Position numbers and translations under genes: made by a program
NCBI GenBank assembly: GCA_963705525.1
Contig: CAVPJW010000004.1
Span: 186,001 to 250,000, forward strand
Length of the DNA: 64,000 nucleotides
Direction: 5' to 3'
From: CAVPJW01 sp963705525
Lineage (GTDB): Bacteria > Acidobacteriota > Vicinamibacteria > Vicinamibacterales > CAVPJW01
The notes under the pieces: generated by a model
The model's database searches: none
Told to the model about the DNA's origin: nothing
The model's input: only the letters and a program-made list of their open reading frames with translations
Shown here: positions 1-8,578 of the stretch, piece after piece
How positions within the stretch are numbered: the first letter of the stretch is position 1
How the letters are laid out: each line of letters begins with the position of its first letter

Positions 1-579
1 GGACAAGCCGCCGACGCCCTCGTAGTACGCGCCCACGGCCCATCGTCGGGGTCGGGCCGGATGTCGGGCCAGGCCCAGCGAGAACGCAAGGACCGATCGT
101 CGTCCGTCCGCGGCAATGGTGAGCCGGGCCGATTGCGCTCGAGGGTGACCGGAGTGGTCGTCCAGGAGCACACCGGTCACGAGGTTGCTCGTGGAGCCAC
201 AGACTGGCCCTCGCGCGACCACGCCGGATTGGAACTCGGCTCCGGCTGACACGGCGGCCTCGAGCAGTCTCGCGTCGAAGTCCCGACGAACCAGCGAGAA
301 ACCCTGGACGCCGGCGGGATATCGCCCTTCGATCATCGCGCCGCCGTCCCCACTCACGATCATGCCGTCGATGGGAAGCGCGCCATCGACTGCGCGCTCG
401 GCAATGTTCAACGCCCGCAGAAGCGCGACAGTTCCTGGATTGATCGTGTCGCCGCACAACTTATCGCGCGGGAACACCGTGCGATCCACGAGGCGCACAC
501 GGACACCCGCGCGGGCCAGAACCAGCGCGGCGATGGATCCTGCGGGACCGGCGCCGACGATCAGGACGTCGAGGTTCAT
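1..579 (-). CDS. FAD-dependent oxidoreductase, geranylgeranyl-reductase-like (C-terminus beyond window)
   Basis: Reading leftwards from ATG at 579, the protein opens with a dinucleotide-binding Rossmann motif (VLIVGAGPAGS, residues about 5-15) followed by an acidic residue after the second strand (VDRT) and the RDKLCGD motif typical of the geranylgeranyl reductase / flavin-dependent halogenase-like superfamily. 193 codons are present and the frame is open at the window edge, so the substrate-binding half is missing. It lies 9 bp after the stop of a ketosynthase gene on the same strand, so the two are probably co-transcribed and act on the same lipid or polyketide-type product. The exact substrate cannot be told. 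Confidence 0.85.
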   Translation of the reverse strand, partial: MNLDVLIVGAGPAGSIAALVLARAGVRVRLVDRTVFPRDKLCGDTINPGTVALLRALNIAERAVDGALPIDGMIVSGDGGAMIEGRYPAGVQGFSLVRRDFDARLLEAAVSAGAEFQSGVVARGPVCGSTSNLVTGVLLDDHSGHPRAQSARLTIAADGRRSVLAFSLGLARHPARPRRWAVGAYYEGVGGLS

Positions 580-588
580 GGGACGGCC

Positions 589-1884
589 TCAGGCCGTTGC
601 GCCCAGGACGAGCGCCGAGTTCTTTGATCCGAAACCGAGGCAGTTGCAGAGCGCGGCAGCGGGCGAGGCGGGACGGCCCGTGTTCGGAATGAAGTCCATG
701 TTGCAGCTCGGATCGAGCTCGACCAGATTGATCGTCGGCGGCAGGAAATGTCGGGAGAGCGCCAGGGCCGTCGTCACAACGCCGGCTGATCCGCTGGCGC
801 CCTGAGGGTGGCCAATCATCGACTTGGTCGACGAGCCGGGCACGCGGTCCGCGCGATCTCCAAGGAGCGCGCGCACCGTGCGCGACTCAACGGCGTCGTT
901 CAGGACGGTCGACGTGCCGTGATAGTTGATGTATTCGATTTCTTCGACTCGCCGCCCGGATCGATCGACCGCCAGGGTGAGTGCGCGGATGATTTCTTCT
1001 CCATCGGGAGCCATCTGCACCCGGTGGTAGGCATCGCACGTCGAGCCATACCCTTCAACCGTGGCATAGACCTTCGCACCTCGGGCCCTGGCGCGCGACT
1101 CGCGTTCGAGGACGAGCATCCACGCGCCTTCCCCAAGCACAAACCCGTCTCGTCCTCTGTCGAAGGGCCGCGAGGCTTCCGCCGGACGATCGTTGTACTT
1201 CGTCGACACGGCACGCATGCGCGAGAAGCCGAACAGCATTCCCGGCGTCACGCAGGCGTCCACGCCGCCGGAGAGCATCACGTCGGCTTCGCCCATCCGA
1301 ATCAGGTTGCAGGCGTACCCGATCGCGTCGGTCGAGCTGGTGCAACCGCACGACATGACATGGCTGATGCCGTGCAACCGCAGAGAGATCGAAATCTCGC
1401 TCGACACCATGCCGACGATCGAGATGGCGATCGCGTACGGCGTGACCTTCCGGCCTCCCTCGACGAAGTAGTCGTAGTACTGCCGCTCGCCGACATCGAT
1501 GCCGCCGCCGCCGCTCCCTATCAGCACACCCGCGTCTGGATCGCCGGCGCGGAGGCCCGCGTCTGCCCATGCTTCGCGCGCCGCGATCACCCCGATCAGC
1601 GCCGCCTTCGAATAGCGCTTCGGATCCGCTCGAGACTCGTGTTCTGAATCGGCATCGCCGTCGAGTGCCGGGACGTCGTCCATCGACACGCCAGGCACAG
1701 CCGCGGCGACGCGGCAGGGGATGCCGCTCACATCGAATTCCGTCACCGCTCGCGTACCACTACACCCGCGACTCACGGCTTCCCAGAAGCGCTCGCGGCC
1801 AACCCCGAACGGCGATACTACGCCAATCCCAGTGATAGCGATGCGCTGGTGGGCGGAAGGAGTTGAGCCGTTGTGGCGTCCCAT
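589..1884 (-). CDS. Beta-ketoacyl-ACP synthase (KAS II / FabF-like)
   Basis: A 431-residue condensing enzyme. The catalytic triad of the family is visible: Cys181 in SCGCTSSTDAIGYA, His322 in NYHGTSTVLND and His359 in KSMIGHPQGASG. The frame is open further upstream to 2034, but family similarity begins at RIAITGIGVVSPFG, so I chose ATG 1884; a start at 2034 would overlap the divergent gene. The enzyme elongates an acyl or polyketide chain on an acyl carrier protein. Because it sits with an FAD oxidoreductase rather than with fabD/fabG/acpP, it is more likely part of a secondary lipid, aryl-polyene or polyketide pathway than of primary fatty-acid synthesis. The rest of that locus is left of the window. 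Confidence 0.88.
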   Translation of the reverse strand: MGRHNGSTPSAHQRIAITGIGVVSPFGVGRERFWEAVSRGCSGTRAVTEFDVSGIPCRVAAAVPGVSMDDVPALDGDADSEHESRADPKRYSKAALIGVIAAREAWADAGLRAGDPDAGVLIGSGGGGIDVGERQYYDYFVEGGRKVTPYAIAISIVGMVSSEISISLRLHGISHVMSCGCTSSTDAIGYACNLIRMGEADVMLSGGVDACVTPGMLFGFSRMRAVSTKYNDRPAEASRPFDRGRDGFVLGEGAWMLVLERESRARARGAKVYATVEGYGSTCDAYHRVQMAPDGEEIIRALTLAVDRSGRRVEEIEYINYHGTSTVLNDAVESRTVRALLGDRADRVPGSSTKSMIGHPQGASGSAGVVTTALALSRHFLPPTINLVELDPSCNMDFIPNTGRPASPAAALCNCLGFGSKNSALVLGATA

Positions 1885-1932
1885 GCACGCTCGACGCGGG
1901 GCGAGGCAGGCTGGTTCACCACCGCTCCTTCC

Positions 1933-1938
1933 TATAAT
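1933..1938 (+). promoter_or_regulatory. Perfect TATAAT -10 hexamer just before the methyltransferase start
   Basis: TATAAT lies 7 bases before the ATG at 1946. Transcription starting about 7 bases after the hexamer would begin at the ATG, giving a leaderless mRNA. No clear -35 hexamer is seen at 16-18 bp, and no ribosome-binding site precedes the ATG. Confidence 0.35.
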
Positions 1939-1945
1939 ACGCGTG

Positions 1946-2674
1946 ATGCCCGCCGGACCGCCGCCGTCCACGCCCTTCGCGCGCGCTTTCGCCTGGGTCG
2001 GCGGCGCGGCGTTCATAGCATCGCTCGCATACACGGCCTATTTCTACGGCGTCGTGCTGGGCCGTCTGCACAGCTCAGGTGACACTCACGGCCCGGCGCG
2101 CGCGATTGGGACGAATGTTCTGCTGTTCACGGTGTTTGCGCTGCATCACAGCGTGGCGGCGAGGTCGTCGTTCAAACGGTGGGTCACGCGACGAGTTCCG
2201 GCGGAGCTCGAACGCTCGACGTACGTCTGGCTGTCGAGCATTCTCCTGGCGCTCGTGTGCCGCGTCTGGGACCCGGTGCCGGGGCCTGCCCTCTATTGGG
2301 CGACCGGTCCGTGGAGCTGGGTGGGGATGGCGATTCAGCTGGCCGGCCTCGGACTGATTGCGCGCACCGTCCGTATGCTCGACGCGCTCGAACTGGCGGG
2401 CATACGACAACTCGATGACGCGGATCGCAACATGCGGATTCTGGTCGAGGGACCTTATTTGTGGGTGCGCCATCCTCTATATCTGGGATGGATCCTTGCG
2501 GTGTTCGGCACGCTGCACATGACGCCGGACCGTTTGCTGTTCGCGACGATCAGCTGCGCGTACCTCGTGGTCGCGATTGTGTGGGAAGAACGAAGCCTCC
2601 GGCATGCGCTCGGTGACCAGTACGAGTCGTACATGCGCCTGGTGCCGTGGAAGCTGGTGCCGTTCCTGTATTAG
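1946..2674 (+). CDS. Isoprenylcysteine carboxyl methyltransferase (ICMT/PEMT)-family membrane protein
   Basis: 242 residues with about five hydrophobic segments. The C-terminal half carries the ICMT/NnrU-type signature RHPLYLGWILAVFG followed by WEERSLRHALGDQYESYM, the arrangement that binds S-adenosylmethionine at the membrane in this family. The frame extends upstream to 1721 but that part is a shadow of the ketosynthase gene; ATG 1946 gives a normal N-terminal membrane protein. Bacterial members methylate small or lipid-like substrates and are poorly characterised; the substrate here is unknown. Divergent from the ketosynthase gene with 61 bp between start codons. Confidence 0.8.
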   Translation: MPAGPPPSTPFARAFAWVGGAAFIASLAYTAYFYGVVLGRLHSSGDTHGPARAIGTNVLLFTVFALHHSVAARSSFKRWVTRRVPAELERSTYVWLSSILLALVCRVWDPVPGPALYWATGPWSWVGMAIQLAGLGLIARTVRMLDALELAGIRQLDDADRNMRILVEGPYLWVRHPLYLGWILAVFGTLHMTPDRLLFATISCAYLVVAIVWEERSLRHALGDQYESYMRLVPWKLVPFLY

Positions 2675-2756
2675 TACCTTGCGTGGCACCACCCGAAGGC
2701 TGACGTGCGCCAATCATTGCTACTAGAATGAATCGAGTCGCCGGTACAATTTGGCC

Positions 2757-5183
2757 ATGGCCGAGTCCGTCACGCCCTCATCGCCGCCGCTCCCTGGCGA
2801 GCTGCCCGTCCTTCCGCTCAAGGAGACGGTAGCCTTTCCGCTGACGATCCAGCCGCTGGCCGTCAATCGGCCGAGCTCGGTCGAAAGCATCAACGCGGCG
2901 CTCGCCGGTGATCGGCTCGTCCTGCTGCTTCTCGACGATGGAGGCGCCGACGAGCCTCAGCCCGAGCACCTGCGGCGCATCGGCACCGTCGGCATCCTCC
3001 GGCAGATGGCGCGCGCGTCAGGCACGGTGCACGTGATCGTCGAGGGCATGGCGAGGGCGAAAGCCGACAGTATCAGCCACTCGGGCGGAATGCTTCGTGC
3101 GCGGATTACGCCGCTCCCGGAACGCGTCGACAAGTCGCTCGAAGTCGATGCGTATGTCCGGCGCCTCCGCGAGTTGATCGATCGGGCCCTGTCACTGTCG
3201 ACGGGTCTGTCACAGGAGCTGCGCGGACTCGTCATGAACATCGACGACCCCCTGCGTCTCAGCTATCTGCTCGCGTCGATGATCGATATGAAGGCCGACG
3301 ACAAGCAGAAGTTGCTCGAGTCGGACGATATCCTCGCCAAGCTGAACGCGGTCACGAGCGCCCTCAACCGCGAGATCGCCCTCCTCGAGCTGAAGAGCAA
3401 GATCGAGTCACAGACGCAGCAGGAGATGACCGATGCGCAGCGTCAGTACTATCTGCGTCAGCAGCTGAAGGCGATCCAGGAAGAGCTCGGCGAAGGCCAG
3501 GCACCGGAAACCACGGAGCTGCGCAAGAAGGTCGCGGATGCCAAACTTCCGGAGTCCGTCGCGGAGGTCGTCACGCGCGAACTGGATCGTCTCGACCGCA
3601 TGACACCCGCCTCACCCGAATACCAGATGATCCGGACGTACGTGGACTGGATCCTCGACGTCCCCTGGACCGCTTCCACTGAAGATCGCCTCGACCCCGT
3701 CGAGGCGCGCCGCGTACTGGACGAAGACCACTACGACCTCGACAAGGTCAAGGAACGCATCGTCGAATACCTGGCGGTGCGCAAGCTGAAGGGCACGATG
3801 AAGGGCCCGATTCTCTGCTTCGTCGGCCCGCCGGGCGTGGGCAAGACATCACTCGGCCAGTCCATTGCGCGCGCCATGAACCGGAAGTTCGTGCGGATCT
3901 CGCTCGGAGGAATTCGTGACGAAGCCGAGATTCGCGGTCATCGCCGCACCTATATCGGATCGATGCCGGGCCGGATTATTCACGCGCTGAAGCAGGCCGG
4001 CTCGATCAATCCCGTGTTCATGCTCGATGAGATCGACAAGGTGAACGCGGGCTTTCAGGGAGACCCCGCCGCGGCCCTCCTCGAGGTGCTGGATCCCGCT
4101 CAGAACAACGTATTTCGTGACAACTATCTCGAGATTCCCTACGACCTCTCGCGCGTGCTCTTCATCGCGACGGCCAATCAGCTCGGCACGATTCATCCGG
4201 CGCTCCTCGATCGCATGGAGATCATCTCGCTCTCCGGCTATACCGAGGAAGAAAAGATGCACATCGCCCGGCGCTACCTCATCCCGCGCCAGCTTCAGGA
4301 GCACGGCCTCGCGCCAGACGCCGTGACGATTGAGGACGATGCCCTCCGGGAAGTCATTGCGGAATACACGCGCGAGGCGGGTGTGCGAAGCCTGGAACGC
4401 CAGCTCGCCGCCATCGCCAGAAAGATCGCCGCGCGTGTCGCGACCAGACCCGCCGACGCGACGTCTGTTGCTACCCCCGAAATCGTCCGCGTCGCGCAGG
4501 TCACCGAGTTTCTGGGTGCTCCACGCTTTCGACGCGAGGCGGCATTCCGGACCTCGCGACCCGGCGTCGCCACGGGCGTCGCGTGGACGGAGACCGGAGG
4601 CGACGTGCTGTATATCGAGGCGAGCCTCCTGCCCAACGGTCACCAGAACATCGTTCTGACCGGTCAGCTCGGAAGCGTCATGCAGGAGTCGGCCAGAGCG
4701 GCCCTCAGCCATATTCGATCGCAAGCGGCGACGCTCGGAATCCGTCACGATTTCATGGAGCACCGGGATCTCCACATCCATGTGCCCGCTGGCGCCATTC
4801 CCAAGGATGGTCCGTCCGCCGGAGTCACGATGGCGACCGCGATTCTGTCCGCGGCCCGCTCCCAGGCTGTCCGTCCAGACCTTGCGATGACAGGCGAGAT
4901 CACGTTGAGCGGACTCGTGCTGCCAGTCGGCGGCATCCGCGAGAAGGCGCTCGCGGCAAGACGGCACGGTATCAAGACGTTCGTCCTGCCCGCGCTCAAC
5001 ACACCGGACCTCGATGATCTTCCGCCGGAGATCCGCCGCGAGATGACGTTCGTGCCGGCCCAGACCCTCGAAGACGTTCTGGCCGTTGCGCTGCCGCCGA
5101 CCGCCCATCGCGCCGACGGGAGCGAATCGGAAATGCCCGACACGGCGCCAGCCGCAAGCATCGGGTCGTCGGCCCAGTCCTGA
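2757..5183 (+). CDS. lon: ATP-dependent protease Lon (LonA)
   Basis: 808 residues, normal LonA length. The N-terminal substrate-binding domain (from LPVLPLKETVAFP) is followed by a coiled-coil, the AAA+ module with Walker A GPPGVGKTS (about residues 355-363), Walker B VFMLDEIDK, and the protease domain with the catalytic Ser in PKDGPSAGV (about 686) and Lys in IREKALAARRHG (about 729). The cytoplasmic hexamer degrades misfolded and regulatory proteins. ATG 2757 is preferred over an in-frame TTG six bases upstream. The stop is 3 bp before the next gene, so the two are co-transcribed. No clear heat-shock promoter was seen. Confidence 0.97.
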   Translation: MAESVTPSSPPLPGELPVLPLKETVAFPLTIQPLAVNRPSSVESINAALAGDRLVLLLLDDGGADEPQPEHLRRIGTVGILRQMARASGTVHVIVEGMARAKADSISHSGGMLRARITPLPERVDKSLEVDAYVRRLRELIDRALSLSTGLSQELRGLVMNIDDPLRLSYLLASMIDMKADDKQKLLESDDILAKLNAVTSALNREIALLELKSKIESQTQQEMTDAQRQYYLRQQLKAIQEELGEGQAPETTELRKKVADAKLPESVAEVVTRELDRLDRMTPASPEYQMIRTYVDWILDVPWTASTEDRLDPVEARRVLDEDHYDLDKVKERIVEYLAVRKLKGTMKGPILCFVGPPGVGKTSLGQSIARAMNRKFVRISLGGIRDEAEIRGHRRTYIGSMPGRIIHALKQAGSINPVFMLDEIDKVNAGFQGDPAAALLEVLDPAQNNVFRDNYLEIPYDLSRVLFIATANQLGTIHPALLDRMEIISLSGYTEEEKMHIARRYLIPRQLQEHGLAPDAVTIEDDALREVIAEYTREAGVRSLERQLAAIARKIAARVATRPADATSVATPEIVRVAQVTEFLGAPRFRREAAFRTSRPGVATGVAWTETGGDVLYIEASLLPNGHQNIVLTGQLGSVMQESARAALSHIRSQAATLGIRHDFMEHRDLHIHVPAGAIPKDGPSAGVTMATAILSAARSQAVRPDLAMTGEITLSGLVLPVGGIREKALAARRHGIKTFVLPALNTPDLDDLPPEIRREMTFVPAQTLEDVLAVALPPTAHRADGSESEMPDTAPAASIGSSAQS

Positions 5184-5186
5184 CGC

Positions 5187-6296
5187 GTGGCCGACACGAT
5201 TGCGTTCTACATTTCGGGCCATGGTTTCGGACACGCCGCCCGGCAGATTGAGCTGATCAACTGCCTGCTCGAGCGGCGCCCGGCCGTGCGCGTTCAGATC
5301 CGGACGTCCGCGCCTCGCTGGCTCTTCGATCTTACGATTCGTGGATCGTTCTCATTCGAATCACTCGAGTGCGACACGGGCGCCGTCCAGCGCGACAGCC
5401 TGCATCTCGACGACGAAGAAACCGTACGGCGCGCGGCCGCGTTTTACGGGCGACTGGACGAGTTCGCCGAACGGGAAGCAAGACGGCTGAAGGCCGAATC
5501 CGCCGCGCTCGTCGTGGGCGACATCCCGCCGCTCGCATTCGAAGCGGCGCATCGAGCCGACATTCCGGGCATTGCGATAGGCAACTTCACCTGGGACTGG
5601 ATCTATTCGGGCTACCCAGAACACGTGAGCGGCCATCCGGATCTCTTGACCGGGATCCGCAACGCCTATCGCCGCGCGTCGCTGGCGCTGCGATTGCCCA
5701 TGGGTGGCGGCTTCGACGTCTTCGGGCCCCTCGTGCGGGACGTGGCATTGATCGCCAGGCGTTCCAGGAGAACGCCGATCGAGACACGAAGCCGACTTGG
5801 CTTGCCCGCGGACAAGCCCGTCGTCCTGATGTCGTTCGGCGGACATGGACTGAAGGAGAACGATCTCCCGTCCACCGACGCCGTCCGCCGGTTCACTGTC
5901 GTCACCACGAAACGCAAAGGCACGGCAGCACCACGAGGCGACGACGCGGCAATGCACCTGGACGAGGGCCAGATGTACGCCGACGGGTATCGCTACGAGG
6001 ACCTCGTTGCCGCCTCCGACGTCGTCGTCACGAAGCCGGGGTACGGTATCGTGTCGGAGGCGATTGCAAATCACACGGCGATCCTGTACACCTCCAGAGG
6101 TCGATTCATCGAGTACGACGTGCTGGTGGCCGCGATGCCTGCTGTTGTGAGGTGCCGGTTCATCAGTCAGGAGGATCTGCTGGCCGGCCGCTGGGCCGAG
6201 CACCTCGACCGACTTCTGGCTCAGCCGCAGCCGCGCGAGCGGCCCGACACCAGCGGCGCCGAGCAAGCCGCCCAAATCCTGCTCGACTATCTGTAG
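5187..6296 (+). CDS. GT-B fold glycosyltransferase-like protein
   Basis: 369 residues from a GTG start 3 bp after lon. The N-terminus (FYISGHGFGHAARQIELI) resembles the glycine-rich loop of MurG / UDP-glycosyltransferases and the N-terminal domain of plant L-arabinokinase-like proteins. The C-terminal half has VVTKPGYGIVSEAI, equivalent to the donor-nucleotide-binding segment of GT-B enzymes. Probably cytoplasmic. Transfer of a sugar is the family expectation, but acceptor and donor cannot be read from the sequence. The tight link to lon is likely an accident of operon structure. Confidence 0.75.
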   Translation: MADTIAFYISGHGFGHAARQIELINCLLERRPAVRVQIRTSAPRWLFDLTIRGSFSFESLECDTGAVQRDSLHLDDEETVRRAAAFYGRLDEFAEREARRLKAESAALVVGDIPPLAFEAAHRADIPGIAIGNFTWDWIYSGYPEHVSGHPDLLTGIRNAYRRASLALRLPMGGGFDVFGPLVRDVALIARRSRRTPIETRSRLGLPADKPVVLMSFGGHGLKENDLPSTDAVRRFTVVTTKRKGTAAPRGDDAAMHLDEGQMYADGYRYEDLVAASDVVVTKPGYGIVSEAIANHTAILYTSRGRFIEYDVLVAAMPAVVRCRFISQEDLLAGRWAEHLDRLLAQPQPRERPDTSGAEQAAQILLDYL

Positions 6297-6308
6297 CGAG
6301 GACGGACC

Positions 6309-7622
6309 ATGATTTCTCGACGGCGATTTCTTACCACGACATCGCTCTCCGCCGGCGCATCGCTCATCGGTCATGAGGATGCTGATGCTGAATCGCGCTT
6401 CCAGGCAGCCGCGCAGGCGCCGTCGATAACCGGTCTGACCTCGATGAAATCGCAGGCCGTTCCGATTTCAAGTGACGAACGGCGTGAGCGGATCGAAAAA
6501 GCGCGCCGCCTCCTGACCGAGCATCGGATCGACGCGCTGATGCTCACGGGAGGGACGTCCCTCAGATATTTCAGCGGCATTGGATGGGGACTGAGCGAGC
6601 GGCTCTTCGCCATGGTGCTCCCGGCAAAGGGCGAACCGTTCTTCGTGTCGCCGGCCTTCGAAGAGGATCGTGCGCGCGAACAGATCGCGCGGGGACCATT
6701 TTCCGGCTCGTCTGCCGACGTCCGCACGTGGCAGGAAGACGAGAGCCCCTACGCGCGCATCGCGCAGGGTCTCGCCGAGCGCGGCATCAGGACCGGCACG
6801 CTCGGCATCGAGGAGACGGTCCGGTTTGTCTTCAGTGACGGAGTGAGCCAGGAAGCGCCAGGACTCAGGATTGTGAGCGGTACGCGGGTCTCGGCGGGCT
6901 GCCGGATGACGAAGGATGGGCACGAGCTGGAGCTGATGCGACTGGCGTCGCGTGTCACGCTCAAGGCGTACGAAGCCGCGTATCGTGCGCTCAAGGAGGG
7001 CATGACGCAGGACGACTTCGCCGATCTCGTCTCGGCGGCGCACGACAAGCTCGGCTTCGAGGGCGGTGCCGGCGTGCAGGTCGGTCCGTACTCGGCCCTT
7101 CCCCACGGCTCGCTCACCCCGCAGGTGATCAAGGAAGGCACCATTCTCCTCATCGATGGCGGCTGCAGCGTCGAGGGCTATCAGTCGGACATCAGTCGCA
7201 CGTTCGTTCTCGGCAAGCCAGCCGACAAGATGAAGAAGGTGTTCGAGATCGAACGGCGTGCACAGGACGCCGCCCTCGCCGCCGCACGGCCGGGCGTGGC
7301 GTGCGAGGTCGTCGATCGCGCCGCGCGGCAGATCATCACCGACGCAGGCTTCGGCCCCGACTACAAGTTCTTCACCCACCGCGTCGGACACGGCATGGGA
7401 ATGGATGGCCACGAGTGGCCCTACCTCGTGCGAGGCAATACCTTGCCCCTCGCGCCGGGGATGGTGTTCAGCGATGAACCGGGAATCTACATCAGGGGTG
7501 AATTCGGCGTACGCGTCGAGGACGATATGGTGATCACGGAGTCGGGAGCAGAACTCTTCACGCCGCAGAGTCCCTCGCTGGAAGATCCGTTCGATGTGGT
7601 GACGAAATCAAGCCAGGCGTGA
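6309..7622 (+). CDS. Tat-exported M24-family metallopeptidase (Xaa-Pro aminopeptidase-like)
   Basis: 437 residues with a twin-arginine signal at the N-terminus (SRRRFLTTTSLSAGASL), so it is expected to be folded with its metals and exported. The pita-bread fold ligands are visible in order: Asp in DGGCSVEGY and SDISRT, His in HRVGHGMGMDGH, Glu in SDEPGIYI and Glu in VRVEDDM. These bind two metal ions and hydrolyse Xaa-Pro N-terminal bonds in the family. GAGGACGG before ATG 6309 is a good ribosome-binding site. It starts 12 bp after the glycosyltransferase stop, so it may be the third gene of the lon transcript. Confidence 0.9.
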   Translation: MISRRRFLTTTSLSAGASLIGHEDADAESRFQAAAQAPSITGLTSMKSQAVPISSDERRERIEKARRLLTEHRIDALMLTGGTSLRYFSGIGWGLSERLFAMVLPAKGEPFFVSPAFEEDRAREQIARGPFSGSSADVRTWQEDESPYARIAQGLAERGIRTGTLGIEETVRFVFSDGVSQEAPGLRIVSGTRVSAGCRMTKDGHELELMRLASRVTLKAYEAAYRALKEGMTQDDFADLVSAAHDKLGFEGGAGVQVGPYSALPHGSLTPQVIKEGTILLIDGGCSVEGYQSDISRTFVLGKPADKMKKVFEIERRAQDAALAAARPGVACEVVDRAARQIITDAGFGPDYKFFTHRVGHGMGMDGHEWPYLVRGNTLPLAPGMVFSDEPGIYIRGEFGVRVEDDMVITESGAELFTPQSPSLEDPFDVVTKSSQA

Positions 7623-7654
7623 GCTCAGATCGGCTCAAGCCCTGCGTCTCAGGC

Positions 7655-7702
7655 GCTAAGCCGACAAGTGGCTTGTAGCCTGTAGTCCGCAGCCTGAAGC
7701 CT
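7655..7702. repeat. Short direct-repeat array of AGCCTG(T/A)AG units between convergent genes
   Basis: The intergenic stretch contains GTAGCCTGTAG, GCAGCCTGAAG and AAGCCTGCC in tandem followed by six T. It lies between convergent genes ending at 7622 and 7711 and may contribute to termination. Confidence 0.4.
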
Positions 7703-7710
7703 GCCTTTTT

Positions 7711-8412
7711 TCAGCTCTTCTCGCAGATCACCAGCGACCAGATCCTCGGGAAGTTGACCTTCTCGATGGACAGCGGCTTGAGTTCCGCCTGCGCGAGGAA
7801 GGCCGGAAGATCCAGATCCGATTTGAAGCCCACATGAACGGTCAGCGGCGAAATGAGCCGTTCGATGTGCGAGAGGAGCGGGTTGGGACTGCGGAAGTGA
7901 TTCAGGAAAATCGTGCGGCCGCCGGTGCGGCAGACGCGTCGCATTTCACGAGCGACCTGAATGGGATCGGGCACGACGCTGATGAGATACGGCGCATACA
8001 CGATGTCGAACGATTCATCGGGAAAATTGAGGTCCGCCGCGTCCATCTGCAACAGCCGCATGTTGGTCACGCCGTGCTGGGCGATGCGGTCGCGCGCTTT
8101 CTCGAGCATCGAGTCCGACAGGTCCACGCCGGTCACGGAGCAGTGGGGCGGATAGAGCGGCCCATTGATGCCGGTACCGACGCCGACTTCGAGCACTCGA
8201 TCGCCAGGCTGGAGATTCATGCGGTGGATGGCGTCGAGCCGGCCCGGATGAAGTGTCCGGCCAAAGATAAGGTCGTAAACCGACGCAAGATTCTCGTAGA
8301 CCCGGGCGACGAAATCGTTCTCGACAGCGGTCACAGATAGTGCTCGCGTCGCCGCGTCCGCGGACGTGATGATTTCGTCGGTTCCTGGATCGTCGTAGTT
8401 GAACAACGCCAT
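7711..8412 (-). CDS. Class I SAM-dependent methyltransferase, phosphatidylethanolamine N-methyltransferase (PmtA)-like
   Basis: 233 residues. Motif I VLEVGVGTGINGPLYP, motif II VTGVDLSDSMLEKAR and the post-motif region FDIVYAPYLISVVPDP fit Rhodobacter-type PmtA / UbiE methyltransferases. The region before motif I (ENLASVYDLIFGRTLHPGR) is characteristic of PmtA-like enzymes that methylate the phosphatidylethanolamine head group towards phosphatidylcholine; a quinone substrate is the alternative. GGAGG lies 5 bases before ATG 8412. Single-gene unit on the minus strand. Confidence 0.75.
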   Translation of the reverse strand: MALFNYDDPGTDEIITSADAATRALSVTAVENDFVARVYENLASVYDLIFGRTLHPGRLDAIHRMNLQPGDRVLEVGVGTGINGPLYPPHCSVTGVDLSDSMLEKARDRIAQHGVTNMRLLQMDAADLNFPDESFDIVYAPYLISVVPDPIQVAREMRRVCRTGGRTIFLNHFRSPNPLLSHIERLISPLTVHVGFKSDLDLPAFLAQAELKPLSIEKVNFPRIWSLVICEKS

Positions 8413-8578
8413 TACAGCCTCCGCGTGGTGTCACCGGCTATTGGGGCCTAATCGGTCGGCCTGGCCCTGACGCTCACTGTCGGCCATCGAGTCTCGTTCG
8501 GCACTATAGACCACTCGCCGGGGCCGAACAAGCCTGTTAACTTGTGCCTCGCACTCGCCCCGCCCTCCCCTGCAGCCT

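Noticed and set aside
61..805. Two plus-strand frames (61-249 and 185-805) at the left edge
   Set aside because: Antisense to the FAD oxidoreductase and to the end of the ketosynthase, no motif.
808..1647. Long open frame on the plus strand opposite the ketosynthase gene
   Set aside because: Arg/His/Asp-rich composition, no recognisable motif, and it lies wholly antisense to a gene with intact catalytic residues; typical shadow frame of GC-rich DNA.
3849..5234. 461-codon minus-strand frame opposite lon
   Set aside because: Exactly antisense to the conserved AAA and protease domains of Lon; composition is that of a shadow frame.
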